Part shown: in pieces, positions 7,203-13,360 of the stretch | How positions within the stretch are numbered: position 1 is the first letter of the stretch | Layout: each line of letters begins with the position of its first letter | Origin: Oscillospiraceae bacterium | Lineage (GTDB): Bacteria; Bacillota; Clostridia; Oscillospirales; Oscillospiraceae | Direction of reading: 5' to 3' | NCBI GenBank assembly: GCA_016296565.1 | Contig: JAEDJB010000040.1 | Span: 1-14,529 of the forward strand | DNA length: 14,529 bases | The notes under the pieces: model-generated | The model's database searches: none | Told to the model about the DNA's origin: nothing | What the model saw: only the letters and a program-made list of their open reading frames with translations | Program-made: the position numbers and the translations under genes

Positions 7203-8030
7203 TTATCTGATGTCGTTGGCTTTGTCTCCCTTGTGCTCCAGCCAGCACCGCAGGACCAGAATGATGATGGCCATAATCACCAGCAGGGACGAGGCGGCGA
7301 AGGCGCCGGTGAAGTCATAGCCCTGGTAGAGCAGCTCCACGTACAGGGGCAGGGTGTTGGTCTTGCCTCTCAGGTGGCCGGAAAGCACCGACACAGCGCC
7401 GAATTCACCCATAGCCCGGGCGGTGCAGAGCACCACGCCGTAGAGCAGGGCCCACTTAATATGGGGCAGGGTCACTTTTCGGAAGATGGTGAAGGTGCCC
7501 GCCCCCATGAGGGCTGCCGCCTCTTCCTCGTCGGTTCCTTGGGCGCTCAGCACCGGGATCAGTTCCCGGGAAATAAAGGGGAAGGTGACAAAGATGGTGG
7601 CCAGGACAATGCCCGGCACGGCGAAGATGATCTGGATGCCCGCCTGGTCCAGGATGGGATAGAGGGGGCTCTGCCGGCCGAAGGTCAGCACGTAGATAAG
7701 GCCCGCGATGATGGGCGAAACCGTAACCGGCAGGTCGATGAAGGTGGAGAGGATCTTCTTGCCCCGGAAGGCAAACTTGGTCAGGCACCAGGCGGCGCAC
7801 AGGCCGAAGAGGGTGTTGATCACCACGGCCCACACCGTAGCCTCGATGGTGAGCAGGGCCGCTTTTCTGGCGTAAGTATCGGTAATGGCGGCGAGGTAGG
7901 TTCCAATTCCTTCCCGCAGGGCGGTAATCACAATGTACACCAGAGGGAGGAGCAGCATCACTGCCAGGAACACCACGCAGAGAATAATAAGCACCCATTT
8001 TAATACACCGATGTCTTTTCGCAGTTGCAT
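7203..8030 (-). CDS. cysW: Sulfate ABC transporter permease, CysW type
   Basis: Inner-membrane permease half of the sulfate importer, 275 residues. It begins with a hydrophobic segment (ILCVVFLAVMLLLPLVYIVI), then has about five more membrane segments. The cytoplasmic ABC-coupling (EAA) loop reads EEAAALMGAGTFTIFRKVTLP, and the sulfate-permease phrases ARAMGEFGAVSVLSGH and TNTLPLYVELLYQGYD are diagnostic of CysW. The C-terminal tail is short and basic. It lies 12 bp after cysT; its ribosome site AAGGAGG overlaps the cysT stop codon, so translation is likely coupled. It partners with CysT and CysA. No oddities are seen. Confidence 0.95.
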   Translation of the reverse strand: MQLRKDIGVLKWVLIILCVVFLAVMLLLPLVYIVITALREGIGTYLAAITDTYARKAALLTIEATVWAVVINTLFGLCAAWCLTKFAFRGKKILSTFIDLPVTVSPIIAGLIYVLTFGRQSPLYPILDQAGIQIIFAVPGIVLATIFVTFPFISRELIPVLSAQGTDEEEAAALMGAGTFTIFRKVTLPHIKWALLYGVVLCTARAMGEFGAVSVLSGHLRGKTNTLPLYVELLYQGYDFTGAFAASSLLVIMAIIILVLRCWLEHKGDKANDIR

Positions 8031-8042
8031 GGTTCTTCCTCC

Positions 8043-8888
8043 TTATGCCAGGCCGCTGACGCGCTTGGAGACCCGGCTCTGCAAAAACGCGTTCACGGAG
8101 AGAATGATAAAGGCGATGGCCAGCATCACCAGGGCAATGGAGGTGGCGCTGGCGTAGTCAAACTCCTGAAGCTGCGCCATGATCATCAGGGGGGCAATCT
8201 CCGTTTCATAGGGGGTGTTGCCCGCGATGAACACCACGCTGCCATACTCCCCGATGCTCCGGGCAAAGGCCAGGGTGAAGCCGGAGATCAGCGCCGGGAG
8301 AATTTCCGGGAAAATCACCCGGCGGAAAATAGTGCCCCGGCTGGCTCCCAGGATCATGGCCGCCTCCTCATACTGCTGGTCCAGCTTTTCCAGCACCGGC
8401 TGGACGCTGCGCACCACGAAGGGGATGCCGATGAACACCAGGGCAACGGTGATGCCCACCCGGGTGTAGGCGATTTTCAGGCCGAAGTGCTCGTAGAAAA
8501 ACTGGCCCACCCAGCCGTTGGTGGTGGTGAGGTGGGTCAGGGAGATGCCCGCCACCGCCGTGGGCAGGGCGAAGGGCAGCTCGATGATCCCATCAATAAA
8601 CCGCTTGCCGGGGAAATTGTACCGCACCAGCACCCAGGCCAGAACCAGCCCCATGCCAGCGTTAATCAGGGAGGCCACAAAGGCAGTGGAGATGCTCACA
8701 TAGTAGCTGGACAGCACCCGGGGCTGGGTGATGGTGCGGAAAAAGTTGGACGGCGACAGCTGCGCCGTGTAGACCACCAGGGAGCACAGGGGGATCAGCA
8801 CCACCAGACTCAGAATGGCGATCATAATGCCGAAGCTCAGCCCGAAGCCCGGGATCACGCTTCGTCTTGCTCTCTTACTCAGTTTCAT
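8043..8888 (-). CDS. cysT: Sulfate ABC transporter permease, CysT (CysU) type
   Basis: Second permease half of the sulfate importer, 281 residues with about six membrane segments, the first at ~12-40. The coupling loop is EEAAMILGASRGTIFRRVIFP, and family signatures are ELPFALPTAVAGISL, ARSIGEYGSVVFIAGN and PLMIMAQLQEFDY. Order sbp-cysT-cysW-cysA is the classical arrangement. Unlike other genes of the operon it is separated from its upstream neighbour by 107 bp holding a large hairpin. Its ribosome site is also weaker (AAAGG about 10 nt before the ATG, or AAGG too close), which suggests permeases are made in lower amount than the binding protein. Confidence 0.95.
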   Translation of the reverse strand: MKLSKRARRSVIPGFGLSFGIMIAILSLVVLIPLCSLVVYTAQLSPSNFFRTITQPRVLSSYYVSISTAFVASLINAGMGLVLAWVLVRYNFPGKRFIDGIIELPFALPTAVAGISLTHLTTTNGWVGQFFYEHFGLKIAYTRVGITVALVFIGIPFVVRSVQPVLEKLDQQYEEAAMILGASRGTIFRRVIFPEILPALISGFTLAFARSIGEYGSVVFIAGNTPYETEIAPLMIMAQLQEFDYASATSIALVMLAIAFIILSVNAFLQSRVSKRVSGLA

Positions 8889-8912
8889 ACCTTAAGGACC
8901 TTTCCCAAAATG

Positions 8913-8959
8913 CTTCGGCTTCCCCGCCGGGAACAGGCCCCGGGCCGGGGAAGCCGAGC
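8913..8959 (-). promoter_or_regulatory. Large GC-rich hairpin between sbp and cysT
   Basis: Perfect 12-bp inverted repeat TCGGCTTCCCCG (8915-8926) with CGGGGAAGCCGA (8946-8957), extended by GCT/GC outside and by a nested CCGGG/CCCGG pair inside. On the minus strand it is followed by GCATTTTGGG, a four-T tract. It may be a leaky terminator or a 3' stabiliser of the sbp message. Either would raise binding protein relative to membrane subunits, a familiar theme in ABC importer operons. Confidence 0.75.
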
Positions 8960-8995
8960 AGATGTCAAATGGTTGGTGAGATTGTCTCCGCCGGA

Positions 8996-10090
8996 TTACT
9001 CCTCATAGATCTGGTCGAAGTTGGCCCCGTCAGCGAAGTGAACGGCGAGGGCTTCGCTCCAGCCGCCGAAGTGGGTGATGTCCACCAGGTTCACCTGGTC
9101 GTTGATCCACTTGCCGTCGGCGGGGATTTCGGTGATGGTGTTGCTGTCGCTGGAGGACACATACTGGCTGTAGATGCTCTCAGTGCTGGGACGATAGAAG
9201 TTTTCTGCCTCGATGACCTGGGCCTCGTCGGAATACAGGTAGTTCAGATACTCGGTGGCAGCGTCCACGGTGCCGTGCTTTTCGGCCACTTCATCCACCA
9301 GAGCCACGGTGGGCTGGCACAGGATGGAGACGGAGGGGACCACGATCTCATACTCGCCGGGGTACTCCTCCAGGGACAGGAAGGCTTCGTTCTCCCAGGC
9401 AATCAGCACGTCGCCCTGGCCGTTCTCCACGAAAGAGGTGGTAGCACCCCGGGCGCCGGAGTCCAGAACCACCACGTTCTTATACAGGGTGCGGATGGAT
9501 TCCAGGATCTCGTCCTCGCTCTGGCCGGCCTGCTCGAAGTAGTACCAGGCTGCCAGGTAGTTCCAGCGGGCGCCGCCGGAGGTCTTGGGGTTGGGGGTGA
9601 TGATGCCTACGTCGTCCCGGAGCAGGTCATCCCAGTCCTGGATGTCCTTGGGGTTGCCCGCCCGGACCAGGAAGACGATGGTGGAGGTGTAAGGGGAGCT
9701 GTCCAGGGGGAACTCGGAGGTGAAGCCCTCGTTGATGAGGCCGGCATCGGCCACCACCTGGACGTCACCCTCCAGGGCCAGGGTCACCACGTCGGCCTCC
9801 AGGCCGTTGGCAACCTCCAGAGCCTGCTTGCCGGAGCCACCGTGGGACTGGGTGACCTCCACGGTCTGGCCGGTCAGTTCCTTATAGTGGGCTGCGAAGG
9901 CCTCGTTGTAGGCCGCGTACAGCTCACGGGTGGGGTCGTAAGAGACGTTGGTCAGTTCAATGGTTCCGGCGGCGGCGGTGTCGCTGCCCTCCGCGGGCTC
10001 CTCCGTCTGGGTTCCGCAGCCCGCCAGCAGGGAGACGCCCAGGGCGGCGGCAAGGGTCAGGGATGCGATGCGATGATTCCACTTTTTCAT
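8996..10090 (-). CDS. sbp: Sulfate-binding lipoprotein of the ABC transporter
   Basis: Extracytoplasmic solute-binding protein that captures sulfate (or thiosulfate) and delivers it to CysTW. It has 364 residues. A lipoprotein signal peptide ends with LLAGC (Cys25 as the lipidated residue), followed by an acidic Glu/Ser-rich linker. The mature part shows Sbp/CysP family blocks: LTNVSYDPTRELYAAYN, QSHGGSGKQA, DVVTLALEGDV, IITPNPKTSGGARWNYLAAW and NVVVLDSGARGATTSF. It is the first structural gene of the sulfate operon, with ribosome site AAGGA 7 nt before ATG 10090 and a ~160-nt leader that contains a small Cys-Cys ORF. Whether it is Sbp or CysP (thiosulfate) cannot be decided from sequence alone. 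Confidence 0.95.
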   Translation of the reverse strand: MKKWNHRIASLTLAAALGVSLLAGCGTQTEEPAEGSDTAAAGTIELTNVSYDPTRELYAAYNEAFAAHYKELTGQTVEVTQSHGGSGKQALEVANGLEADVVTLALEGDVQVVADAGLINEGFTSEFPLDSSPYTSTIVFLVRAGNPKDIQDWDDLLRDDVGIITPNPKTSGGARWNYLAAWYYFEQAGQSEDEILESIRTLYKNVVVLDSGARGATTSFVENGQGDVLIAWENEAFLSLEEYPGEYEIVVPSVSILCQPTVALVDEVAEKHGTVDAATEYLNYLYSDEAQVIEAENFYRPSTESIYSQYVSSSDSNTITEIPADGKWINDQVNLVDITHFGGWSEALAVHFADGANFDQIYEE

Positions 10091-10097
10091 GATACTG

Positions 10098-10102
10098 TCC
10101 TT
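10098..10102 (-). promoter_or_regulatory. Ribosome binding site of sbp
   Basis: Minus strand AAGGA, 7 nt before ATG 10090, in an unstructured A-rich stretch. The leader holds CTTCT and TTTCC segments that could pair over 5 bp with it; I see no long anti-Shine-Dalgarno element. Confidence 0.6.
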
Positions 10103-10162
10103 CTTTCCTTTTATTTTGATGGAATGTATGATTTTTCGATTGGTTGGCAGAAGCAGGTCAGC

Positions 10163-10207
10163 TCACAGGCAACATCGCATTCGATACACAGCAGATGGGA
10201 AATTCAT
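10163..10207 (-). CDS. Candidate 14-aa leader peptide with a Cys-Cys pair (MNFPSAVYRMRCCL)
   Basis: A 14-codon ORF lies in the leader of the sulfate operon, read MNFPSAVYRMRCCL then TGA. It starts at ATG 10207 with an AGGAGG site 7 nt upstream, the strongest ribosome site in the leader. It ends 72 nt before sbp. Two consecutive cysteine codons (TGT TGC) stand one codon before the stop. This is the layout of an amino-acid-sensing leader peptide: scarcity of charged tRNA-Cys would stall the ribosome near the end and change access to the downstream message. Cys-rich leader ORFs ahead of sulfur genes are described in mycobacteria, so the principle is known. No U-tract terminator follows, so control would be translational or Rho-dependent. 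Translation of this ORF is inferred from the strong site, not proven. Confidence 0.6.
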   Translation of the reverse strand: MNFPSAVYRMRCCL

Positions 10208-10214
10208 CTTCTTT

Positions 10215-10220
10215 CCTCCT
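10215..10220 (-). promoter_or_regulatory. Strong ribosome binding site of the leader ORF
   Basis: Minus strand AGGAGG, 7-nt spacing to ATG 10207, directly after the dyad at 10223-10243. It is better than the site of sbp itself, which argues that the small ORF is really translated. Confidence 0.7.
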
Positions 10221-10222
10221 TC

Positions 10223-10243
10223 TTCCTACTTTCATAGTAGGAA
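10223..10243 (-). promoter_or_regulatory. Operator-like dyad just downstream of the sulfate operon start point
   Basis: Perfect 8-bp inverted repeat TTCCTACT-N5-AGTAGGAA at about +8 to +28 from the predicted start. The position suits a repressor (CymR/Rrf2-like or other sulfur regulator). The core also fits the LysR T-N11-A rule. As RNA it would form an 8-bp hairpin just upstream of the leader ORF ribosome site. The regulator is unknown. Confidence 0.65.
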
Positions 10244-10257
10244 TAAATGTTGCTTGG

Positions 10258-10286
10258 AGTATAGGGCATCCCACCGGAAATGTCAA
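10258..10286 (-). promoter_or_regulatory. Sigma-A-type promoter of the sulfate operon
   Basis: Minus strand TTGACA (10286-10281), 17-bp spacer, TATACT (10263-10258). The -35 is perfect and the -10 has one mismatch. The predicted start is near 10251, giving a ~160-nt leader before sbp. Such a strong core promoter implies the operon is held down by a repressor or leader control. Confidence 0.88.
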
Positions 10287-10307
10287 GCCATTCCGGCCAA
10301 GTTCTTC

Positions 10308-10324
10308 CATCCGCTTTTCCGATA
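10308..10324. promoter_or_regulatory. Imperfect second copy of the LysR-type dyad, centred near -65 of the sulfate operon
   Basis: CATCCGCTTTTCCGATA matches the dyad at 10628-10646 with identical spacing: the right arm TCCGATA is 7/7 and the left arm 4/7. It keeps T-N11-A. Its centre (10316) is 65 bp upstream of the predicted start at 10251, the usual place of a LysR-family recognition site. It sits between the lysR-like stop and the sulfate promoter. Confidence 0.5.
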
Positions 10325-10328
10325 CCCC

Positions 10329-10598
10329 CTATCCCGGGTTTTTTCCTTTCTGATATTTTTCCTGAATGATCCGGCAGCCCTCCAGCACCGGGCGGGCACA
10401 GGCCAGAAACTCCTCCCCCTCGGGGGTGGTGACGATGCCCCGGTTGCTCCGCTCAAAAAGCCGGACCCCCAGCTCCTCCTCCAGGGCCCGCACCGACTCC
10501 GACAGCCGGGACTGGGAGAGGAACAGCCGCCGGGCCGCCTCGCTGATGGACCCCGCCCGGGCTACCTCCGCCACCGATTGCAGCTGCTGCAGCGTCAT
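10329..10598 (-). CDS. HTH-only LysR-family protein (no effector domain)
   Basis: DNA-binding protein of 89 residues. Residues 2-60 are a clear LysR-type winged helix-turn-helix (LQSVAEVARAGSISEAARRL, SQSRLSESVRALEEELGVRLFER, GIVTTPEGEEFL). Residues ~60-85 match the dimerisation linker helix, then it ends with KGKNPG. Full LysR regulators have ~300 residues. The missing ~200-residue effector domain is not found in another frame: the 238 bp downstream hold promoter and leader elements. It is therefore a natural minimal form or an old truncation. ATG 10598 has AAAGGAGG 9 nt upstream. It is divergent from the sulfhydrylase gene and upstream of the sulfate operon, so it likely regulates both, through the related dyads at 10628-10646 and 10308-10324. 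It probably cannot sense a ligand itself. Function inferred from domain and context. Confidence 0.82.
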   Translation of the reverse strand: MTLQQLQSVAEVARAGSISEAARRLFLSQSRLSESVRALEEELGVRLFERSNRGIVTTPEGEEFLACARPVLEGCRIIQEKYQKGKNPG

Positions 10599-10627
10599 CC
10601 TGCCGCCTCCTTTCTTTCTCTATCGTC

Positions 10628-10646
10628 ATATCGGAAAGTCCGATAT
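10628..10646. promoter_or_regulatory. Perfect LysR-type dyad between the divergent regulator and sulfhydrylase genes
   Basis: ATATCGGAAAGTCCGATAT, 8-bp arms and 3-bp spacer, with the LysR T-N11-A geometry. It lies upstream of the HTH gene and around -42 of the predicted plus-strand start, overlapping the -35 region. This is typical for autoregulation plus control of the divergent gene. Confidence 0.75.
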
Positions 10647-10663
10647 CTATTTTCCTGTTAACA

Positions 10664-10672
10664 TGGTAGAAT
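10664..10672 (+). promoter_or_regulatory. Extended -10 promoter of the sulfhydrylase gene
   Basis: TGGTAGAAT: TG-n-TAGAAT, with no good -35 hexamer 17 bp upstream (TATCTA). The dyad at 10628-10646 abuts that position, so the promoter may depend on an activator bound there. Predicted start near 10679. Confidence 0.5.
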
Positions 10673-10693
10673 AATAGTAAATTAAACGTAAGC

Positions 10694-10700
10694 AAGGTGA
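10694..10700 (+). promoter_or_regulatory. Ribosome binding site deciding the sulfhydrylase start
   Basis: AAGGTGA, 5 nt before ATG 10706. An in-frame GTG at 10697 lies inside this site and is unlikely to be the start. Confidence 0.65.
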
Positions 10701-10705
10701 ACAGT

Positions 10706-11935
10706 ATGGAATTCAACACCAAACTTCTCCACGGCCAGGCCGTGGGACCCTACCCCAACGGGGGGACGCTCCCCCCTATCGCCCAGACCAACGCCTTTCG
10801 GTATGACTGCTTTGAGACCCTGGAAAAGGTCTTTTCCCATAAAGCCATGGGCTTTGCCTACTCCCGCATTGGAAACCCCACCGTTGCCGCCTTTGAGCAG
10901 CGGGTCTCCCAGCTGGAGGGCGGAGTCGGGGCCATCGCCACCTCTTCGGGGATGGCGGCTTTGTCCATGGCCCTGCTGTGCATTCTCTCCCCCGGGGACG
11001 AGATCATCGCCGGCAGCGGCTCCTATGGGGGCACCATTGACCTCTTCGGCAACCTGGAAAAGCTGGGCATCCACACCCGGTTCTTCCACGAGCCCACAGC
11101 AGAAGAGATCGAGCCCCTGATTACCCCTCACACCCGGGTGATCTTCGGAGAGGTGATCTCCAACCCCTCCCTGCGGGTGATGGACATCGCGGCAGTGGCC
11201 GCTCTGGCCCACCGGCACGGGCTGCCCCTGATGGTGGACAGCACCACCGCCACCCCTTACCTGGCCAATCCTCTGGCCCTGGGGGCGGATATTGTGATCC
11301 ACTCCTCCTCCAAGTACATCAACGGCAGCGGAGACGCCATCAGCGGCGTCATTGTGGACGGAGGAAAATTCCCCTGGGACTTCTCCTTCCACACCGCTTT
11401 GCAGGGCTTTGAAAAATACAAAAAGCTGGCCTTTCTCACCCGGCTGCGCACGGATATCTGGGAGAATTTCGGCGGGTGCCTGGCCCCCATGAACGCCTTT
11501 CTGAACGTGGTGGGGCTGGAGACCTTGGGGCTGCGCATGAGCCGCATCTGCGAAAACGCCGCCGCCCTGGCCCGGGCTTTGGAAGAAGCCGGGGTGGCGG
11601 AGGTACGCTACCCCGCCCTGCCCGGTCACCCCGCCCATGCGCTGTGCGCTCGTCAGCTGCGGGGAATGGGCGGCGGCATTTTAACCTTCCGGGCCGGGTC
11701 CAAGGAAAAGGCTGTATCCCTTCTGAACCATCTGCGCTACGCCGCCATCGCCAGCAACATCGGCGACGTGCGGACCCTGGTGATCCACCCCGCCTCCACC
11801 ATCGCCCTGAAAAACACAGAGGAACAGCGGCAGGCCGGGGGAATCTACCAGGATACCATCCGGGTGAGCGTGGGCATTGAGGACAGCAAGGACCTGATCC
11901 AGGACTTTTTACAGGCCATCAGCGCCGCGGAATAA
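10706..11935 (+). CDS. O-acetylhomoserine sulfhydrylase-like PLP enzyme (Cys/Met metabolism family)
   Basis: PLP-dependent enzyme predicted to join sulfide with O-acetylhomoserine to give homocysteine. It has 409 residues from ATG 10706. Family blocks are YSRIGNPTVAAFEQRVSQLEGG, ATSSGMAALSMALL, GDEIIAGSGSYGGT and VDSTTATPYLANPLALGADIVIHSSSKYINGSGDAISG, with the PLP Schiff-base lysine at about K203. The C-terminal block NIGDVRTLVIHPAST is also typical. Cystathionine gamma-synthase, methionine gamma-lyase and the sulfhydrylase share these motifs; the FGNLEKLGI region and the sulfate-assimilation context favour the sulfhydrylase. The GTG at 10697 is rejected because it lies within the ribosome site. 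The gene faces the siroheme genes and its end overlaps cobA-hemD by 17 bp. Substrate is inferred. Confidence 0.88.
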   Translation: MEFNTKLLHGQAVGPYPNGGTLPPIAQTNAFRYDCFETLEKVFSHKAMGFAYSRIGNPTVAAFEQRVSQLEGGVGAIATSSGMAALSMALLCILSPGDEIIAGSGSYGGTIDLFGNLEKLGIHTRFFHEPTAEEIEPLITPHTRVIFGEVISNPSLRVMDIAAVAALAHRHGLPLMVDSTTATPYLANPLALGADIVIHSSSKYINGSGDAISGVIVDGGKFPWDFSFHTALQGFEKYKKLAFLTRLRTDIWENFGGCLAPMNAFLNVVGLETLGLRMSRICENAAALARALEEAGVAEVRYPALPGHPAHALCARQLRGMGGGILTFRAGSKEKAVSLLNHLRYAAIASNIGDVRTLVIHPASTIALKNTEEQRQAGGIYQDTIRVSVGIEDSKDLIQDFLQAISAAE

Positions 11936-13358
11936 GGGCCCCGGCCGCCTCGGCCAGGGCCTCCGCCGAGATGGTTTCCGCCATCACCGGGGAGCAGCCA
12001 AAACAGGCTTCATAGACCGCCGCGCTGACGGGGCCGATGCACACCCCGGTGATCCCCTCCCCCGGCCTCCAGCCGTCCCGTGCCAAGGCCCGGACCGCAC
12101 CGGCGCTGCCGAAGAGGACGCAGGGCGGGGACGGGGTGTGGGGCAGGGTCTCGTAGGCCGTGTCGTAGAGGGAAACCCGCCGGCAGGGGATGCCCCGGGC
12201 AGTCAGCGTCTCCAAAATTACGTTGGAGCCCTGGACCGAGTCGAACACATAGACCTTCTCCTGGGGAGAGACGGTCTGAGCCAGAGTCTGGGCCAGGGCC
12301 TGGCCGGTAAACTCTGCCGGGCACAGGTCCGCCTGAATCCCGCGCCCGGCCAGGGCGGTTTTTGTGGCCTGGCCAATGACCGCAAACCGGCAGCGGGCCA
12401 GGCGGCGAAGGTCCACCCCTTCCTCCACCAGGCGGCGGAAGAAGACGTCGATTCCCCGCTGGCTGGTGAACACGGCCCAGGCCCCGTCCAAGTCTCCCCA
12501 GGGGATTTCTTCCGGGACCGGGGTACAGACGGCCCGCTGGAGGGAGCGGGGGATCAAGCCCCGGCTGCGCACCAGGTCCGCCAGCTTCTCCTGAAACTCT
12601 GCCGTTCCGGTAAGGCCCACCTCTGCCCCCTGGGGGCTGCGCAGGTCCAACGCCGCCGCCGGACCCACCACAATCACCGCCGGGGGCTGGACCTGAGCCG
12701 CTTTGGTCCGGGCCGTAATGTCCTCCAGGGTTCCCACAACCCGGGCCGGGTGGGGGGAATTGCCCCCGGAGAGGACTGCCGCCGGGGTGGTGGGGTCCTT
12801 TCCCAAAGAGATGAGGGCCTGGGAAAGCTCCCCCAGCCTGCCCAGGCCCATGAGAAACACCAGCGTCCCCTCCAGCTTTGCCAGCTGGGCCAGGTTGTCC
12901 GGCAGGGTGTCCGCCGCCGTGTGGGCGGTGATGATATGAACGCTCCGGCTCACCCCCCGGTGGGTCACGGGAATCCCCTCCTCCAGAGGGATGGCCAGGG
13001 CGGAGGAAATGCCGGGGATCACCTGATAGCCGATCCCGGCATCGGCCAGGGCCTGGGCCTCCTCCCCGCCCCGGCCGAAGAGATAGGGGTCTCCCCCCTT
13101 CAGGCGCACCACCTGGTGCCCCTGGCGGGCGAAATCCACCAGCAGAGCGTTGATTTCCTCCTGCTTGTGGGAAAGGCCCCCCGCCCGCTTCCCCACCGGG
13201 ATACGCCGGGCGGTTTGGGGGGCCTGGTCCAGCAGGCTGGGGTCGATGAGCTCGTCATACAAAAGCACGTCGCAGCGCTGCAGGGCCTTCTGCCCGGCAA
13301 CGGTGATCCAACCGGCAGGGCCGCATCCGGCCCCCACCAAAGATACCTGTCCTGTCAT
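11919..13358 (-). CDS. cobA-hemD: Uroporphyrinogen-III C-methyltransferase / uroporphyrinogen-III synthase fusion
   Basis: Bifunctional enzyme of siroheme (and B12) synthesis with 479 residues. Residues 1-~245 are the SAM-dependent methyltransferase that makes precorrin-2: VSLVGAGCGPAGWIT, LLYDELID, VRLKGGDPYLFGRGGEEA, PGISSALAIPLEEGIPVTHRG and LVFLMGLG. Residues ~250-479 are HemD, which closes the ring to uroporphyrinogen III: WAVFTSQRGIDVFFRRL, FAVIGQATKTAL and a C-terminal VLFGSAGAVRAL / ITGVCIGPVSAAV. The first glycine loop reads GAGCGPAG rather than the common GAGPGDPG. The fusion is usual in Clostridia. It starts 2 bp after the precorrin-2 dehydrogenase stop, with GAGGAGG inside that gene's end. 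Siroheme is the cofactor of assimilatory sulfite reductase, linking it to the sulfate operon. Confidence 0.94.
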   Translation of the reverse strand: MTGQVSLVGAGCGPAGWITVAGQKALQRCDVLLYDELIDPSLLDQAPQTARRIPVGKRAGGLSHKQEEINALLVDFARQGHQVVRLKGGDPYLFGRGGEEAQALADAGIGYQVIPGISSALAIPLEEGIPVTHRGVSRSVHIITAHTAADTLPDNLAQLAKLEGTLVFLMGLGRLGELSQALISLGKDPTTPAAVLSGGNSPHPARVVGTLEDITARTKAAQVQPPAVIVVGPAAALDLRSPQGAEVGLTGTAEFQEKLADLVRSRGLIPRSLQRAVCTPVPEEIPWGDLDGAWAVFTSQRGIDVFFRRLVEEGVDLRRLARCRFAVIGQATKTALAGRGIQADLCPAEFTGQALAQTLAQTVSPQEKVYVFDSVQGSNVILETLTARGIPCRRVSLYDTAYETLPHTPSPPCVLFGSAGAVRALARDGWRPGEGITGVCIGPVSAAVYEACFGCSPVMAETISAEALAEAAGALIPRR

Positions 13359-13360
13359 GG

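Noticed and set aside
5232..8003. A 923-codon open frame on the plus strand opposite aprA, cysA and cysW
   Set aside because: It is antisense to three genes with clear family motifs. Its translation is Gly/His/Leu/Val/Gln-rich with no recognisable domain, as expected from GC-rich third-position bias.
1565..10090. Reading the apr operon as dissimilatory sulfate respiration
   Set aside because: CysDN rather than Sat, a high-affinity sulfate ABC importer, absence of qmo and dsr genes, and neighbouring siroheme and sulfhydrylase genes all point to assimilation.
10091..10162. Intrinsic terminator for classical attenuation after the leader ORF
   Set aside because: No GC-rich stem followed by a U tract is present between the leader ORF and sbp.
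10599..10705. SAM-type riboswitch or T-box ahead of the sulfhydrylase gene
   Set aside because: The predicted leader is only ~27 nt and the region is AT-rich with one short dyad; there is no room for a riboswitch.
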